A DNA stretch of 64,000 nucleotides from Pithys albifrons albifrons (taxonomy: Eukaryota > Chordata > Aves > Passeriformes > Thamnophilidae): the NCBI RefSeq assembly GCF_047495875.1, contig NC_092459.1, positions 39,041,490 through 39,105,489 of the forward strand, given 5' to 3'. A model generated the notes under the pieces. It saw nothing but the letters and a program-made list of their open reading frames with translations. It was not told the DNA's origin and did not search any database. The translations under genes and the position numbers were made by a program. Every line of letters starts with the position of its first letter. The first letter of the stretch is position 1. Shown here piece by piece: positions 39,001 through 54,000 of this stretch.

Positions 39001-42000
39001 GATAGCATATTTAAGAAGGAAAAGAAAGGTGTGCATAGATGCAAGATCAGAGAGAGACTATATAAGAGGAGCAACTGTGCTGACACCAAGGTCAGTGGCA
39101 AAGGAGGGGCAGGGGATACTCTAGGCACTGGAGCTGAAGTTTCTCTGCAGACCATGGTGAGGCAGCTGTGCTGCTGCTGCAGCACATGGAGGTCAGTGGG
39201 TGTGCAGAGATCTGCCAAAAAGTTACTCGCACCAGAGCAAGAGGATGCCTGAAAGAGGGCTGTGAATTCATGGGACGTCCATGCTGGAGGGACCAATTAT
39301 CGCAGACAGCTGCAAACTTGTGGAGAGAGGAGCCCAAGCTGGAGCACGTTTCCTGGTAGGACTTGTGACTCTATGGGGGACCCACAGTGGAGCAGCCTAT
39401 GCCTGAAGGACTGCACCCTGTGGAAGAGTGATCCATATTGCATCAGTTTGTGGAGAACTGTTGTCTGTGGGATGGACTCACACTTGAGAAGTTCATGAAG
39501 GACTGCCTCCTGTGGGAGGAACTCTGCGCTGGGGAAGGGAAAGGACTCCTCTCCCTGAGAAGTGGCAGAAACAAGCTGTGATGAACTGACCATAACCCAC
39601 ACTCTTCATCTCCCTGCACTGCTGGAGAGGAGGAGGTAGAGCTCAGAACTGAAGGAGGGGTAAAGGGAAGGTGTTTTTAGCATTTATTTTACTTCTTATT
39701 ACCCTGCTCTGATTTTATGAGTAATAAAATTCAGTTAATATCCCAAATTAGAGTCTGTTTTGCCTGTGATGATATTTGGTGAATGATCTCTGAGTCCTTA
39801 TTTCATCTCATGAACCTCTCATTATACTTTCTCCCCGCTGTCCACTTATGGAGGGGAGTGATAGAGCAGCTTTAGATGGTGCCTGGCATCCAACCAGGGT
39901 CAACCTCCTACAGTCTTTTCTGGATCTCCAGATATCTGCTCAATTTTACACAGGTCTCTGTCAGAATGAATCATTTGTTTTCTCTTTTTTTGCTGCTATC
40001 GTAAATTGGCTTCCAAAGAGGCTAGATGTTTGCTTTCTATGGAATGCTTTTAGAGTTTTCTGCAGTTTTGTTCTGCGTCTCCTTTGATTTAGAAGGTCCT
40101 ACTTCTTAAATTGTGTTTTCTTAAGCAGCATATTTTTTTCAAATTGCTGCTTTAGTCTTTCTTTTATTGCAAAGAAAAGTTTATTAATGCTTTAGAAGGA
40201 TAACTAAGCATTTGTCATGTTCCAACTGATGGAATTGAAGCCACCGTGTAAGGGAGAGTGGACAGAGAAGGTTAAACAGAAGTTCCTTTGTCAAATTTTC
40301 TTTGAAGTTACAGTCTGAAGTAAAATCTATTGCTTTTCTAAGACAAGCTGAAGACTTGAGCTTCAGCAAAATAATTAAGGGGCAGCCTTCTAGGGTAACA
40401 GCCTGTCATCCCTTCTTCCAGTTCTTACAGTTTGTCTTGTAGTTCCAGCTGTGCAGAAACATTGGAGTTTAAATCCTAAGCATATCCTCCCAGTTTGGGA
40501 GTTTGCTACATTTTTACACCAAAATGTTGTTTGTTTGGTTGGTTTTTTTAATTAAAAAAAAAGCCCTTAGAAAATTGGATACAAAGACTGCATTAAAAAT
40601 ACAGAGTTAAACTGCAAGAACAGACATTTGAAAAGTAGGGGTTTTAATTTGTTTTCTGCTCCTGAAGGACCTCTTATTTCAAAATGTGCTAAGGAATACA
40701 ATAGCCGTCTCCACAGACTAAAAGACTACAGTAAAAAATAGTAAATGTATGTATTTTTATGGGCTCCTTTTTAAGTAACAGCTAGCATTTTAGGCAGACT
40801 TTTCCATATTGATCTACTGTAATTTGCCATTTATCTCTATCTTTTGCACTAACACAAGGCACTTGAGTTTGTATGTGTGCATTGTGATAATTCTAGCAAG
40901 CTAAGTAATTTCCAGTTGAAAGATTCTTCTTTTTTCCCCCCTCTTGGACCAAAATTAAATGTTACTGCATGACTTCATTAGTAGGCCTTTACAGTGTTGG
41001 CAGGTGATTACATAGCCTCAAGATTTTCTTGTCCAAAATACATTGGTTTTCCAGCCAGAACAACTTCTTTCTTCTTCCTTATTTTTCACTTGAGTGGGTT
41101 TGTAGTTGCAGGACTTTGATCTTAGAAAGATGCAGACTTTTCCATCTAATCTGGATGAACAAAATTGTATCACTTATCTGAAATAGATTTTAAAGTGTCA
41201 ATAAAATTCTATTTTTTCCCCCACAATGAGCATGCTCAATTCTTAGAAGAATTTTTCTTATCTGAAATGAAATAGTAGATAATAATTTTGTATACAGACT
41301 CTTTACTACTAACTGTTTCAATTGATTCTTAAACATTTTCTTTTCAGGAGTTTTCTATACTGTTTTTCCTACCTGTTGACAGATGGTTTCCTTTTCTGTA
41401 CACAACATTGCTGATTGTTCATATTTTACCCTATATTGCATTGTTTTTTCGTAAGGTTAGAGAATTGATTCTTATGAACAAATCCCTGAGGTATGAAAGA
41501 CTATATGATGCAAATGGCTTTCACAGTCGTGTTGCATTAATCATAAAGAGGAAAAGTCTATCCCTAATATGTCTTAGGGATAGATCTTAAGACCTAGTTC
41601 TAAGAAATTACAATTATCTGCTGGCTTTGCAGTATAATGTGATTTTGTCTTTCAGCATTTCACCATTGATGTGTCTACTAAACAAACAATATTTTCCATA
41701 CTATTGTATCCTGAAAGTGATTCTACTTAGGAATTGTATGTCCAGATAACTTGTAGAAACGTTAGGTCTTCACATAGGACCAAATCAGCTCTGTTCTTCC
41801 AAACAAACAGTGGTTGTGCCTGCATCCTTCCCTAACCCCAAGCCACATATGGATAGGTATGGCTGCTTCTGAACTTCCTGAACAACAGAACAAGGAGCAG
41901 TGGCCATAAACTAAAATGCAAGAAGTTCCACCTCAACATGAGGAAGAAATTCTTTATGCTGAGGGCGGCAGAGCACTGGAACAGGCTGCCCAGGGGTGTT

Positions 42001-45000
42001 TCAGAGTCTCCCTCTCTGGAGAGGGACCCTGCCTTGGCAGTGGGGTTGGACTAGATGTTCTCCAGAGGTCTCTTCCAACCCTTTGATTCTGTAGCTTGAG
42101 CTCTAGAGGAGGAATTTTTGTACTAAGAGTCAGGCTTGCTTTTCTTGACTGTCTTCCTTGAATCCCTACAAGCAGTACACAAGAGTTTCCAAATGAATTT
42201 TTTGGAAATCTGACAGTACAGTTATAGAGATGTCAGATGAACCTTTCAGAGTTGGCAAATCATGCACCCTGCTATGATTCCTTGCATCTTTTCTTTCTTA
42301 TCTTTGTTCTTACTGTGATAACTTGGATGAAAACTGAAACATTTCCCATGAAATACCAAACTCCCTTTCTGCTGCCATCATGATTTGTGCAAAACTCCTG
42401 TTATCCCAGGTATATGGTGTGAGGGTCAAAAATAACTACTCGATCCCAGATATGAGGGTAGAAACTGGAATCATTTATTGAACATGCGACGTGCAATTTG
42501 AAGGCATCAGGGCCAGGATATGTTAATAAGGAGGATGGAATATGGTAACATGGTAAGTAGGGAATTATACAAGTTTCGGCTACGTTGCACAATTAGTTAA
42601 TATTTTTCTATACCAGGGATTTTATATGGGAGAAGGAAACAAAGGGTTTCAACATGAATTGATAACATTGATCTTAAAATCCATCTCTGTTTTGAAGCTG
42701 GAGACAGCTAATCAGCATAGCTGAACACCAACAGGCCTTATTGTCCTTAGTGATGGGATTTTGTCTCAGCTTCTGTTGACCATGGCTTAGTGCTTAAACT
42801 TGTCAGGGTCTTGCTGCTGGAAGCTGAATTTCAGGTTCCAACAATGTGGCATCTCTGATTAGTTACACATCCTTGCCATCTTCTTACTCAACAGTCTTCC
42901 CCACAATCTGAGAAGCCTTAAGGGTTTTGACCAATTAATATCTGATCTTTGCTGTATTGATTCATATTGTCCTGGGCCATTCTCTGTTATCAAAGCCCTT
43001 AATTCTGAAGTAGTTTCCAAACGCTCTACTAAATTTCAGAACAGGATACAGTATTCTTATTTACTGTCACACCAGTAGTTTTCTTATGTAAGAACTTTGA
43101 TAAAGAGGCATTTATTAAATATGCTTAGTCTTGAGATGAAACTTCCCCACTTCCTAACTCTGTTTAATCTCTCTTCTGGTTTTTATTTGTTTGGTTTTTT
43201 AATGCATTCTTCCTGTGTGAAAATGCTGACTGCAGACTTGAGACAGAATGTAGTCTTAGTAGTCTCAGTAGTGGTTTCAGGCTTGAGATTATTGAGTTTA
43301 TAATGTTCACTACAATACAGTGATGCTATAAGAAGTCTTAAGGGCTATTTTGGCATTCTGTCTAACTGTTAACCATTGTCTTTAAACTCTCCTACACATG
43401 AAATCAGCCAAATTTGCCAACACATAGCTGTGAGTGATGCCAACAGTGCAGAAGGTATTTGAAGATTCACAGTAGTGTCTGGTGTTGTGAACATGTTACT
43501 TGTACACCACCTGTTGAGAGTGAGAATTCAGTGCTGCTTGCTTTTCATTTGAAAAAAACCCAAATTTGCCTAAAATAAGAGAAGGCCTGGGGAAAAAAAT
43601 CAAGTTATATTACTAGCATAAAAAAAGGTTTAAATACAGATTAGAGTTTTACTACTAATTATTCAATGATCCAGTTACAGTTGAGTGTCAAGAAAACTGC
43701 ACATTCCTTCACTTCTTAAAATATTGTTTGTTACAGGCACTTCAGTACTTTTGACTATGTTTAGTCAAAACATTGGAAGTAATATAGCATAGGCAGGTGT
43801 GAAGTGTCTCAAGTAATATTTATCTGAACAAACACTTTTTTACTTTTGGAGTATATGCAGAAATGTTCTGCAAATGTATTAAAAAATTAAATAAGTACTT
43901 TAATATTCTTTCAAAATGAACAAAGTAAGGAAGTGGATCTGGTTAATTTTACTTTGTTCATTTGTATCTTCACAAAGAGTGGGGGTTTATTCTGTGAGAC
44001 TTGGAAGCAATTTTTGTTTGCTGCAGACAGAATTCCCACAGCTCAGCAATATAGGTGTTGCCAAAAGCATTTAGAAGACTATTTTCTGAATTCTGTGTTC
44101 AAATTCCCAGTAGTTTTTATGCTGAGTAAATATGTTTCTATTGCAGTTCTCATAGTTCGTAAATGAATTCATTGCAACTCTGCCAGTGTTGGATGGTTGA
44201 CATCGTGTTGTATCATCTTGAGGTTTTTTGTTGTTTTTTTTTTTAACTGTTTTGGAGTGCCTATATGGTAAGTAAGTGTACTGTTTAAGTATGGCAGAAT
44301 CAACTCTGCAGTTAATGAGATAGGCCATTGGAGACTGTGACTCACTGTCTCAGATTAGATTGTGATAACAACAAGTGGTGTTTGGCTACTATTCAGTTGA
44401 TGCATTTTCTCAGTATAAACCCAGGACAGAAAGGAATCATTGCTGCCATGTTGATGTCCATGCCAGTTTTCTTTACCATCTTCTTTGCTTGCACCAGGCT
44501 TCCTCATTTCAATTTTGCAGGGCTGCCATAACAAGTGTTCTGATGTCTTGCTGAACTCGGCTGTAGTTTCTATGTTGCTAAGTGTTTGCCCATGAAATCC
44601 AGTTTATTGGGGCAGGCCTGTGGCAGAGAAGTGTTTCATACCTGTTTTCTTCTCAGTCTCTATAGTCTGATGAAGTCTGATGTTTCAGAACAGAGTTGGA
44701 TTCTGTAGGAACTCTTCTGTCTCTTGTAGTCTCTGTCAGTATCTTCCTACACAACCTCAAGAAAATTTAAAATTACTCTGTGGGTGTAATGAAGCTGAAA
44801 ACACCCGGGGGAATTACTTGGGCAGCATGTCACTTTTAACTTCAGTGACTAGGACCCACATACCATTCTAATAACATGAGAAGGAGCCAACAAAAGAGAC
44901 AAGTGGTGAAAAGCTAAAACCATGATCCATAGGTTGCACTGAACATGTAGCTGGCTTGAAATATCATCTGTTATCTCTACAGTTGTACTGTCAGAATTAC

Positions 45001-48000
45001 AGAATATGTTCAGTTGGAAGAGACCCACAGGGATCATTGAGTTCAACTCTTAGACTGTCCCCAGGAGTCATACATGTGCTCAAGATTATCATCTAAATGC
45101 TTCTTGAACTCTGTTAGGCTTGGTGTTGTGACCACTTCCCTGGGGAGCCTGTTCCAGTGTCCAGCTCCCTCTGGGTGAAGAACCTTTTTCTGATTTCCAA
45201 ACTAAACCTCCCCTGGCACTGCTTTCCAACATCTCATTCCCCAGTCTGTACGTACATCCAGGGTTGCCCCTTCGCAGGTGCAAAATCTGACACTTCCCCT
45301 GGTTGAACTTCTTACGATTGGTGATTGCTTCTAGTTTGTGAAGGTCTGTCTGCAGGGCCTCCCTGCCTTCAAGGAAATCAGTAGCTCCTCCCAATTTTCT
45401 GTCATCTGCAAATTTGCTTAGTATCCCTTCCGGTCCTGTGTCCAAGTCATTTATGAAGATGTTGAAGAGCACAGGGCCCAAGATGGAGCCCTGTGGACCC
45501 CCACTAGTGACAGTCACCAGTCTGATGTCACCCTATTCACTATCACCCTCTGCGCTCAACCCATGAGTCAGTTGCTCACCCACCACATGATGTGTTTATC
45601 CAGCTGTGTGCTGTTCAGTTTGTCCAGAAGGATCCTGTGAGAAACAGTATCAAAAGCTTTACTGAAATCCAAAAAGATTACATCAACTGGCTTCCCCTGA
45701 TCAGTTAAGTGGGTTATCTTGTCATAAAAGGAAATCAGGTTTGATAAGCAGGACTTTCCTCTTGTGAAGGCATGATGGCTCTGACCAAGGACAGTGTTTG
45801 AAGTGCTTTTCAATACTTCCTAGGATAATCTTCTCTGTAACTTTACCAGACACTGAAGTGAAACTGACAGGCCTGTAGTTTACAGGGTCCTCCTTATTTC
45901 CCTTCTTGAAAACTGGGACAATGATTGTAGCTTCCAGTCAGCTGGTACCTCTTCTGATTCTCAAGGCTATTCAAAAATCATTGAGAGAGGTTTTGCAATG
46001 ACATCAGCTAGCTATTTGAAGATTCTGGGATGAAACCCATCAGGCCCCGTAGAATTGTAGTGATCTAGCTGGAGCAGCAGATGCCACACAGTTTCAGGGT
46101 CGACTGGGAGTTGATCGTTCTCTCAGTCATGGTCCTCCCGCTCAGGGCACTGAGACTCCCTTGGTCCATCATCTATGGTGAAGGCAGAGGCAAAGAAAGC
46201 ATTAAACAGCTCTGCCTTGTCTCTGTCCCTGTTTGTGAGGTGACCGTCCTTATCCCGTAAGGGGCCAATGATATTTCTATACTGCCTATTGCCATTAATA
46301 TATTTGAAAATATTGTTTTACTGTCCCCCACATTTTTGGCAGCTTCAACTCCAGCTGAGCTTTGGCTATAAGAATTTTCTCCCTACAATGGCAAGCAACA
46401 TTTCTTGGATACTCCCTCGAGGAGTATTCCGCTCTTCTTTGTTTGTATAAGAAGCTGATCACAACGCACATACTTTTGGTATAGCACGACATGTTCCTTT
46501 GAAGTTTAGAGAAGATGGCTTTCTTTAATAAAATTTTTCAATTGCTTCATTGTCAAGTGTTATTTTTTACACCTTGTTAACAGCTTCATTTTAGTAGACT
46601 GAAATATAATATTGGTAACTTGAATTCTTGTGACTGTAGGCCTTCATCTAGTAAAGGGTTGCATTAAAACAGTGGTGCCTCTGCATTTGTCTGTCCTGAA
46701 TGGCTTTGTAAATGCTGCTGGTTGTTTGTCTTCGGTAGGAGTTAGTCTGCCTGAGTCAACCATTTTTGAAACATTAGACATCAAAATCCTTGCTAAGTCT
46801 CAGTTCACTCTTACTGTTTGACCTAATGTGAAGGTGATGAATAAGGAAGCTGCCTCTCAATCTACTACCATATAGGTAATGCATCAAAAGAGGGAAACAC
46901 CCTTAACAGCCTTGGGTGAGAACATAAGAATGATCACACTGTTGAATCATTGGCTCTAGCAGCGGCTGTTTGTGTAGTCTGGTGAAAAAGAGGGAATCCA
47001 GGCTAAGTGTATGAAGCATGTCCGTGAGAGTTTCCCAGCTGTTTTCTTGAGCAGGGTGTGATACTTGTCTATTCAGCAGTCCTAGATAGGTCTCTCTTCT
47101 ATGTTTTTATCTTCTTTCCCATAGAGCCTGTGTAAGATTCCTCATCCCCTGTACAGGGTGGCTGACTGCCTGTTGTGTGAAGATTACATTGTTTATTCTC
47201 AATCTGATTTATACCAATTTCACTTGATTCCTCTAGTTCTTCCGTTGCAAAAGATAAACATTTGTTCCTAAGTATTGTCATGGCACTCAAAACCGTCTCT
47301 TTTCCAGGCTGGAAGTTTCTGACTTAGTCAGATGCTAGTCAAATGGAAGCTGGGCAGGATGCTTGAAGTTCCTTGCCCTTCTCTGAAGCTTTCACAGTGC
47401 TACTGTGTGTTTTTTGAGATGAAGATAAAAGAATTTTATGCAGTAGACAAAACATAGATTTCTGCATGGGCATAGGGTTGATTTCTGTTTTGTACTCTCT
47501 TGTCTATTAACTTGTAAGCTTTGATTACTTTTTGTTACTATTACTGAGCACACAGGGATGATTTTTTATTAAACTCATATGTTAATTTTTATAGCTGCCA
47601 TTTTAGAAACTGACTACTTATCTCATGCAATCCTTTCAGATTTTATCACACTTTACCCAGGTCTTTACTACCTTTGATGGCTTTTCTTCAGTGGACTTTC
47701 TGGCTGCACTGCTCTTGCGTTTTTCTAGATCTTCTCTAGCATGTTAAAGAGCCTACACTGAGGTGCTCCACTGTAATCAGGACTCCGTGTGAAAACTGTC
47801 CTGATCTTTTCTTATTCACTGTATTATATATTCAGTTGCTTACCCAGGCAAAGGTCTTTTCTTTGTTCTGTCTTGTCTGGTTTGCCTTCCAGGCATTTAA
47901 AGGCTTTTGTCAAAAGCTTTTTCTGAATCCACTTTGTGAAAAAGTAATGGTTAGACTCAGCATAGTGTAGTCTTCACCATTAGGTTTCATCTATTAGTTT

Positions 48001-51000
48001 TATGTATAAAAACAATTTTATGTTTGTGTGTGTATGTGTGGCTAAAACAAATTACCTCCTCCTCATAAATGTGGAACATTCTCAGCTCCTGATGAAATAA
48101 CCTGGTCTTCCAGGGCCACAGGGTACCACCTATGTGAATAGGCAACAAATATACAAAAAGGCCATTTTATATAAAAATTACTTAATATTAGGACACCTTA
48201 TGAAATGTCCATCTGCATTTTCAGAAGCTGTCATACCTAGCACTTAATCATCTATCTTGTCAGGGTTAGATTTCAACCAAGAAGGAGTAGGTGTCAAGCC
48301 TATAGAATTTATGGCAATAATTAAATGAATGTCATCAGAGTCTGATAGTTTGGAAGGAGTTTGTTTGTTAGAGTTGAAGTAAAAGCCAAGGGATAAACGA
48401 GCATGGTCAAATGCAGACTACTAAAAATAAAATAAAGAGATGATTTTATAGAGGCATTTGCTCCAGAGGAGATAGCTGATGGAGGGTAGAGCTCAGCTGA
48501 TGATGAAAATTAGTGTGACAAATGACTGCAACATTATCACAAGCTTGGTTAGCCAAGTCATTCTTCTTTTATTTCATAAATTGTTAGTGCTTGTTTACAT
48601 TTTAGCTTTTTATTTGTAGAAGGATATGAAAAACCAAAGACTAGTCAGCTGGTTTTATTGCTTTGCCTTTGTATAAAACAGTTTAATAAATATGTTGGTG
48701 AGAATTAAGGGTTTTACTTTAGCAAAATTGTGCTGTTTCTTAATGGAAAGCAAGATTTATAATCATAATGGAAAACAGAATTGTTTTAAAGAATGCAAAG
48801 GTTATCTAGTTTAAACTCTTATATAATGGACCAGATATGAAAGGTATCTAACACAAATCCCCATAAAATGAATAATTTAAATTTTGAGCATCAGACTTCT
48901 CACATAACAAGTATGATTTGTAGTTATGATGCAGAATAGAAGTAATTGCCATAGTTTATTATTGCTTGGAACATTTCGGTGTCAGTGTCTAATGACATTC
49001 ACATCACATTATAAATTTCTTCTTAAAAAGCTAATAGCAACTACAATTGTTACTCAGGTTCTGTTAGATTAAGCCTTGCTGTGCAACAGTTTAGTTAGAG
49101 CTTGTATGGACTGAGGTGGGAAACATACCTTGATGGTATTGTATGAAGTATGTTTTTAAAAATAAGACCCTTCAAGCTTAAAGACCCCAAGCTTTGATCA
49201 TGGTTTTTCCTGGGGAAGAAAAGAAAAATCACAGGAAGCTTTATGTCCCTGATTGAAATGTATTGTGGTAGTTAAAATGCTACTTCAAGAGCTAAGTGAA
49301 TTTTATTCCAATTTTATTTTGGGTTTGCTTTTGATATCACTTGCTAAAATCATCAAAGGACTTGAACAATAGGCTTATGCATTCACTGGGAAGCATTAAA
49401 CCAATTTAAGCCAACATTTGCAAATGTGACTCATACTTTTCTGTGCCTGACTGGAAATGCAGGGGGGGAAAAATCAGGTTTCAGTTATGCTGCTTTCTTT
49501 ATTCTCTAAAAGGCAGGTCTGCTTATAAGTGACTGTTAGGAGAGACTGTGCATTGCTGGAGTTTTATGCAGTGGATTGCATGGCACTGTTACTACAATTC
49601 AGTTTTGCTGCTTTTGCCATAAAGTAAACAATCATTTTTATATTCAGGACCACCTGTGATGACTTATTAATTTTAAAATATAGGTACTAATAAGGTTACT
49701 GTAGCTGTTGTAGTTTAAAGGTGGTTGTTTTTTTTTTATTCTGGTACAGGTTTGCACTTGGAAATTGTAGATTTATATTGTTACTATGATACTACTTAGA
49801 CAAATTTGGAATCTAAATCTTTTTAGTGGTGACTCAGCAACTCATTAGCAGTAGCATGATACACATTGCACTGTTATACTCTGACTATCAAAACATGAAT
49901 TGCATTTGATGTAGTTTCCATGAACAATACAACTTGTTAGCAACATTTTTTTTAATTTTGTTTTTATTTTGACTGGGAACAAAGACCCTGTACCTTGTAA
50001 TAACTAATAAAATTACTTTGCTCTTGATGGAATATCCACTATGCAAACAGGAAAAAATATCCCATCCTGAGGTCCTCTAAACTGTGGCAGGGCTGTGCAT
50101 TTATGTATCACTGTCTGACATTGACATACTAAAAGAAACAGCAAAGGTTTGGTGGAATTTGCTTTGCTAACAGTAATATGTGACACTTGAGTACTGGGAA
50201 TAAAATTGTGTAATTTTCTGCTCAGCTTTTGCTTTAACTGTATATTCCATTAAACTGTGAATGATAGCTGACCTTTTCAATTTATATGATTCCTTTCAGT
50301 TGCTTGGCAAATGCTTAAACCCCAAAATTTAAGTAGATTTCATTGGGCAGATGAATTACTGCAGGCTCAGTTATCAGTGACTGATGTTATGTGACATTTT
50401 CCCTGAAAATTTATATAGAATTTTTTCAGAAGAATCATGTAATAAGCCTCTTAATCATATTTCATGCAGTTGGTATTGATGGATATGTTTTTCAGTGAGC
50501 GACTACAGAGGACATAGCTGATGATTGATTGAGGATAGACAGGCTTAAATTGGGAGGGAAACAAAGGTAGTTATGACACGAACAAAGCACATTTTTACGT
50601 GCTATAAAGAAACATTCAGATATTAAATTGGTTATTTGGAGAAGTATATGTTGCACATCTACAGCATAGTTGATATTTGATGTGGACATTGTCATCTTTC
50701 AAAGCAGTATTTTGACTCTTATTCATACATTCTGAATGTTTTCTTTTTTGTTGTGATAGGTGTAAACAGCAAAGAAAAAGTTGTATTACTTATGTAATGA
50801 GGGATTAGAACATGAAGTTAAAAACACCTAAAGGTTAATTCTGGAGTAATACAACAAAGTAGATTAAATAGATTGTTTGACTGACCTGTATACAAAACTT
50901 AAGATCCAAATCAGAAAGAATGCATGATTGAGCTGTTCCATTGATGCCAGTAAGATTTCTCACAGGCTTAAAATTATACATGAAATAAAAAATCTTCAGG

Positions 51001-54000
51001 TGTCATATTATAACTGAGTTCCTGAGCAGTGTGGGAAATGGATCTGAGACCTCTGAAAGTATTAGTTTACTTTCATCATGGCTTTTCTGATGCCTAAGAT
51101 GAGAAGTGCCATCAATTTCTTATAAAGAAAAAAACTATAGAACAGGTGAATACAGAAGTAAGTGCATATGCTGTGGGAATTGAATTAGAATAAAACACTA
51201 CCATTAATGAAAATACCTATCTATTTTAAAATAATTGTAAAGAAAGCTCAAGAAGTATCAAGTACTATCATTGTGGAATTATGGAGGCAGAAATTTGAGA
51301 TGATAATAACGCTCTTTTAAAGCAGTAAAATGATGCTAGATGGTGTTAGTAACTTTTAAAATTCAGTGCAAGAAGATAAATAGCAAAGGAAAACCTTGGT
51401 GATTTCATTGATCAGTTCCCTAGCACACAGTTTGCTAGATAGGCAGGATAGGCGTTCACTCACTTTCAAAATTGTTGTAGTATTTTTTTTTCAGCTCCAA
51501 GTATACATTAAGCTTTTTGTTTTTTGCAGACATGCTTCTGAATGGGGTGGGGAAAAGTTAGTTAGATTGTTAATTATGGGTGCCAAACAAGTTCTTTGGT
51601 GCACTTTCATTTTTTTCCTATAGAGTTCAGCCTCAGTAATAAGAGGCTGGGTGGGATGGCATACTTTGTGGTTTTCCCATAAATTAAACATTAAGAATAT
51701 TTTTATCCCTTATGAAATTTGACCAGCGTGCTTACAATATAGTTGATAATAAGTAGTTTTTAACACAGAGCTCTATAATGACTTAGAGGTGAGAAAGCTC
51801 ATGTCACTTACTTGTAGTTCATCTTGATTTCCTGGGTGTTTGTCTCTCTGTGTGTGGTGCAATGAAAGGAACTACAAGAATGCTGGTTCACCCTGTGCCA
51901 ACTTTCCACTCTCCTTATCTGGTGGTGATTGTGAGGAAGTGCAGTAAATGCTTATGCACTTTGCAGTAGAGAATGTGTCATATTCTTGGACAGCCGCACA
52001 AGAACAACAACTGAAGGTAAAGGCAGGCTCTTGCACATCAGTTGGAAAAGCTTTCCAATGCCAGTCAGTTGAGGATGAGAGGTGACGGGATGGACTGGGT
52101 CGAGATATTTACAGTGTGTTTTGCAAAACAAGCTTAGCCTTGCTGAAACTGTGTGAACATTATGCGAGTGATAACGGAGGTGATTGTAAGGTATCCCAGA
52201 ACTTAATTAATGTGCTTGTTGCTTATTATTAAGTCTGTGGTTCAATAAGAATTTATGTAGGTCAGCGCTATGCATTGTTGAGGAGTTCCAAATGTTCATT
52301 TAGTGTTGTATTGGGCTCGGATCTAGGGCTTTTGATAGTCACCAAAGTGATGTTTGAGGAAACAGAGGGAGGAAATTTGGAAGTATTGCTCTTTTGGTTG
52401 TTGAAGTAAGTTCAGCTTACTTGCTGGGTTTTGAAAGCTGAGATTCCTTTTGAAAATTGCATTTAAAGTTGAATCAAAAAAAATGGATAATGATGAATGT
52501 CTCTTCATAATCCTGCTGAGGGAACTGTGACGTATTTTAGATGTTATTGCTATGCATTGGAACCATATACTTCACTCCTAGAAGAAGCAGGGTATTTCCT
52601 GAAGGCAGTGATTTAAAATGGCCCTTTGCTTATCTCCCATTTGGAACATATCAGAGAAGTCGGCTACTAGACATATCAGAGAAGTCGGTGTAGCTGAATC
52701 AAGAGATGAGCATAAGAAGATCAAGATAGACAAACTGAAGGCATTTTGTGTGGATGCAGACTCTCATAATTTGCAATCTACATTTTTTTTTTCTTTAAAG
52801 GGCCACTCACCTCAGGATTTTTAATCTAGAAATTACTTTATGTGACTTCAGAGAAGTGAAAGGAAACTCTGCTTCCTGTGACAAATTACTATATACAAGA
52901 ACCAAACATACAGGTGCAAACATTTCTCAGGTTATTTTTGCTGTAATTGTAGCTTTTATTCCAGAAAGAAACAGCTTCAGGAAGTTCTTCTGTTCTCATG
53001 AAATGAGTACACAAAAAAGACACAATTCACACATATCTTAACTTTCATTCTTCACTTTGCTCAGCTGCTTACTCTTAAGATTAAAGTTTTCGCGTATTTT
53101 AAGCTTCTAGGTTAAGTATGGAGGCTTCTTTTACAGTTAGAGTAAAAAAGAATACTTCATCCCACTATGGTGGGACATTATGTTGGTGTCTAAACATGCA
53201 TATTTCTATCTATTGATCTATCTATCTATTGATAGAAGACACTTAGTTCCTTTTGTTATGTAGCTACCTAACTTCAGATGCTGTCATTGCAGGCTCTGAT
53301 GACAATTTCCTCTCATTTTCCCTCATTTCCAGGTATTTTACCAATTTTCCTTCTCTCTGGTACTTACCCAATGTATCATATTATTGTTCATTTAACGCCT
53401 TTAATGATTTCCTTTGAACATCAGTTAACTTTAAACAGATTTTATGCAGATTTAAATTAGAATCCAGTGGTTACTTCAGTGTTCAAATATTTAAGTTTTT
53501 TAAACTTTCAGCAGAAAACTTATAAAAGGTCAATAATAAGAATTCCAGGTCATGGCAGTAAGTTACTTACAATTTCAGTCACCACAATTTTTTTGACAGC
53601 ATAACCACTGGTTCTTTTTATATCCATTTTCCTGTCTCCTGCCACTGCATATGTTTTGCTTCTGTTTCTTTCCTTTAAAAGGCCACTAGGCTGTGTGGAA
53701 TTCACTGACAGAGTTTTCTTGTGTAAAATATCTTACAACTTGGTTAAGTTATTTTGTGATGATTTACTGCTTGCTGTGACTGACATGGCTGTAAGACTGA
53801 TGTGTGCAAATGAGGAAAAGCTCATTTTTCTCATGGATATGGAACATCTGAGTAAGAAAATTGCTCAGAGGCAAGGACCAATTTTGGATCTCACCATTGT
53901 GACACTGAGCAATTTGTATTTTGGGGATTTTGAATATCATCTTGTGTGTCTGTTACTCTGTTGTCTGTTCTTCAAGTTATGTGTTGTGAAGGACTCTGTA

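Noticed and set aside
38718..39602. Cluster of overlapping open frames on both strands
   Set aside because: Lie within the LTR-like element, which does not code for protein.
45089..45813. Reverse-transcriptase-like open frames as a functional gene
   Set aside because: They belong to a 5'-truncated CR1 LINE with frameshifts and stops between RT motifs.
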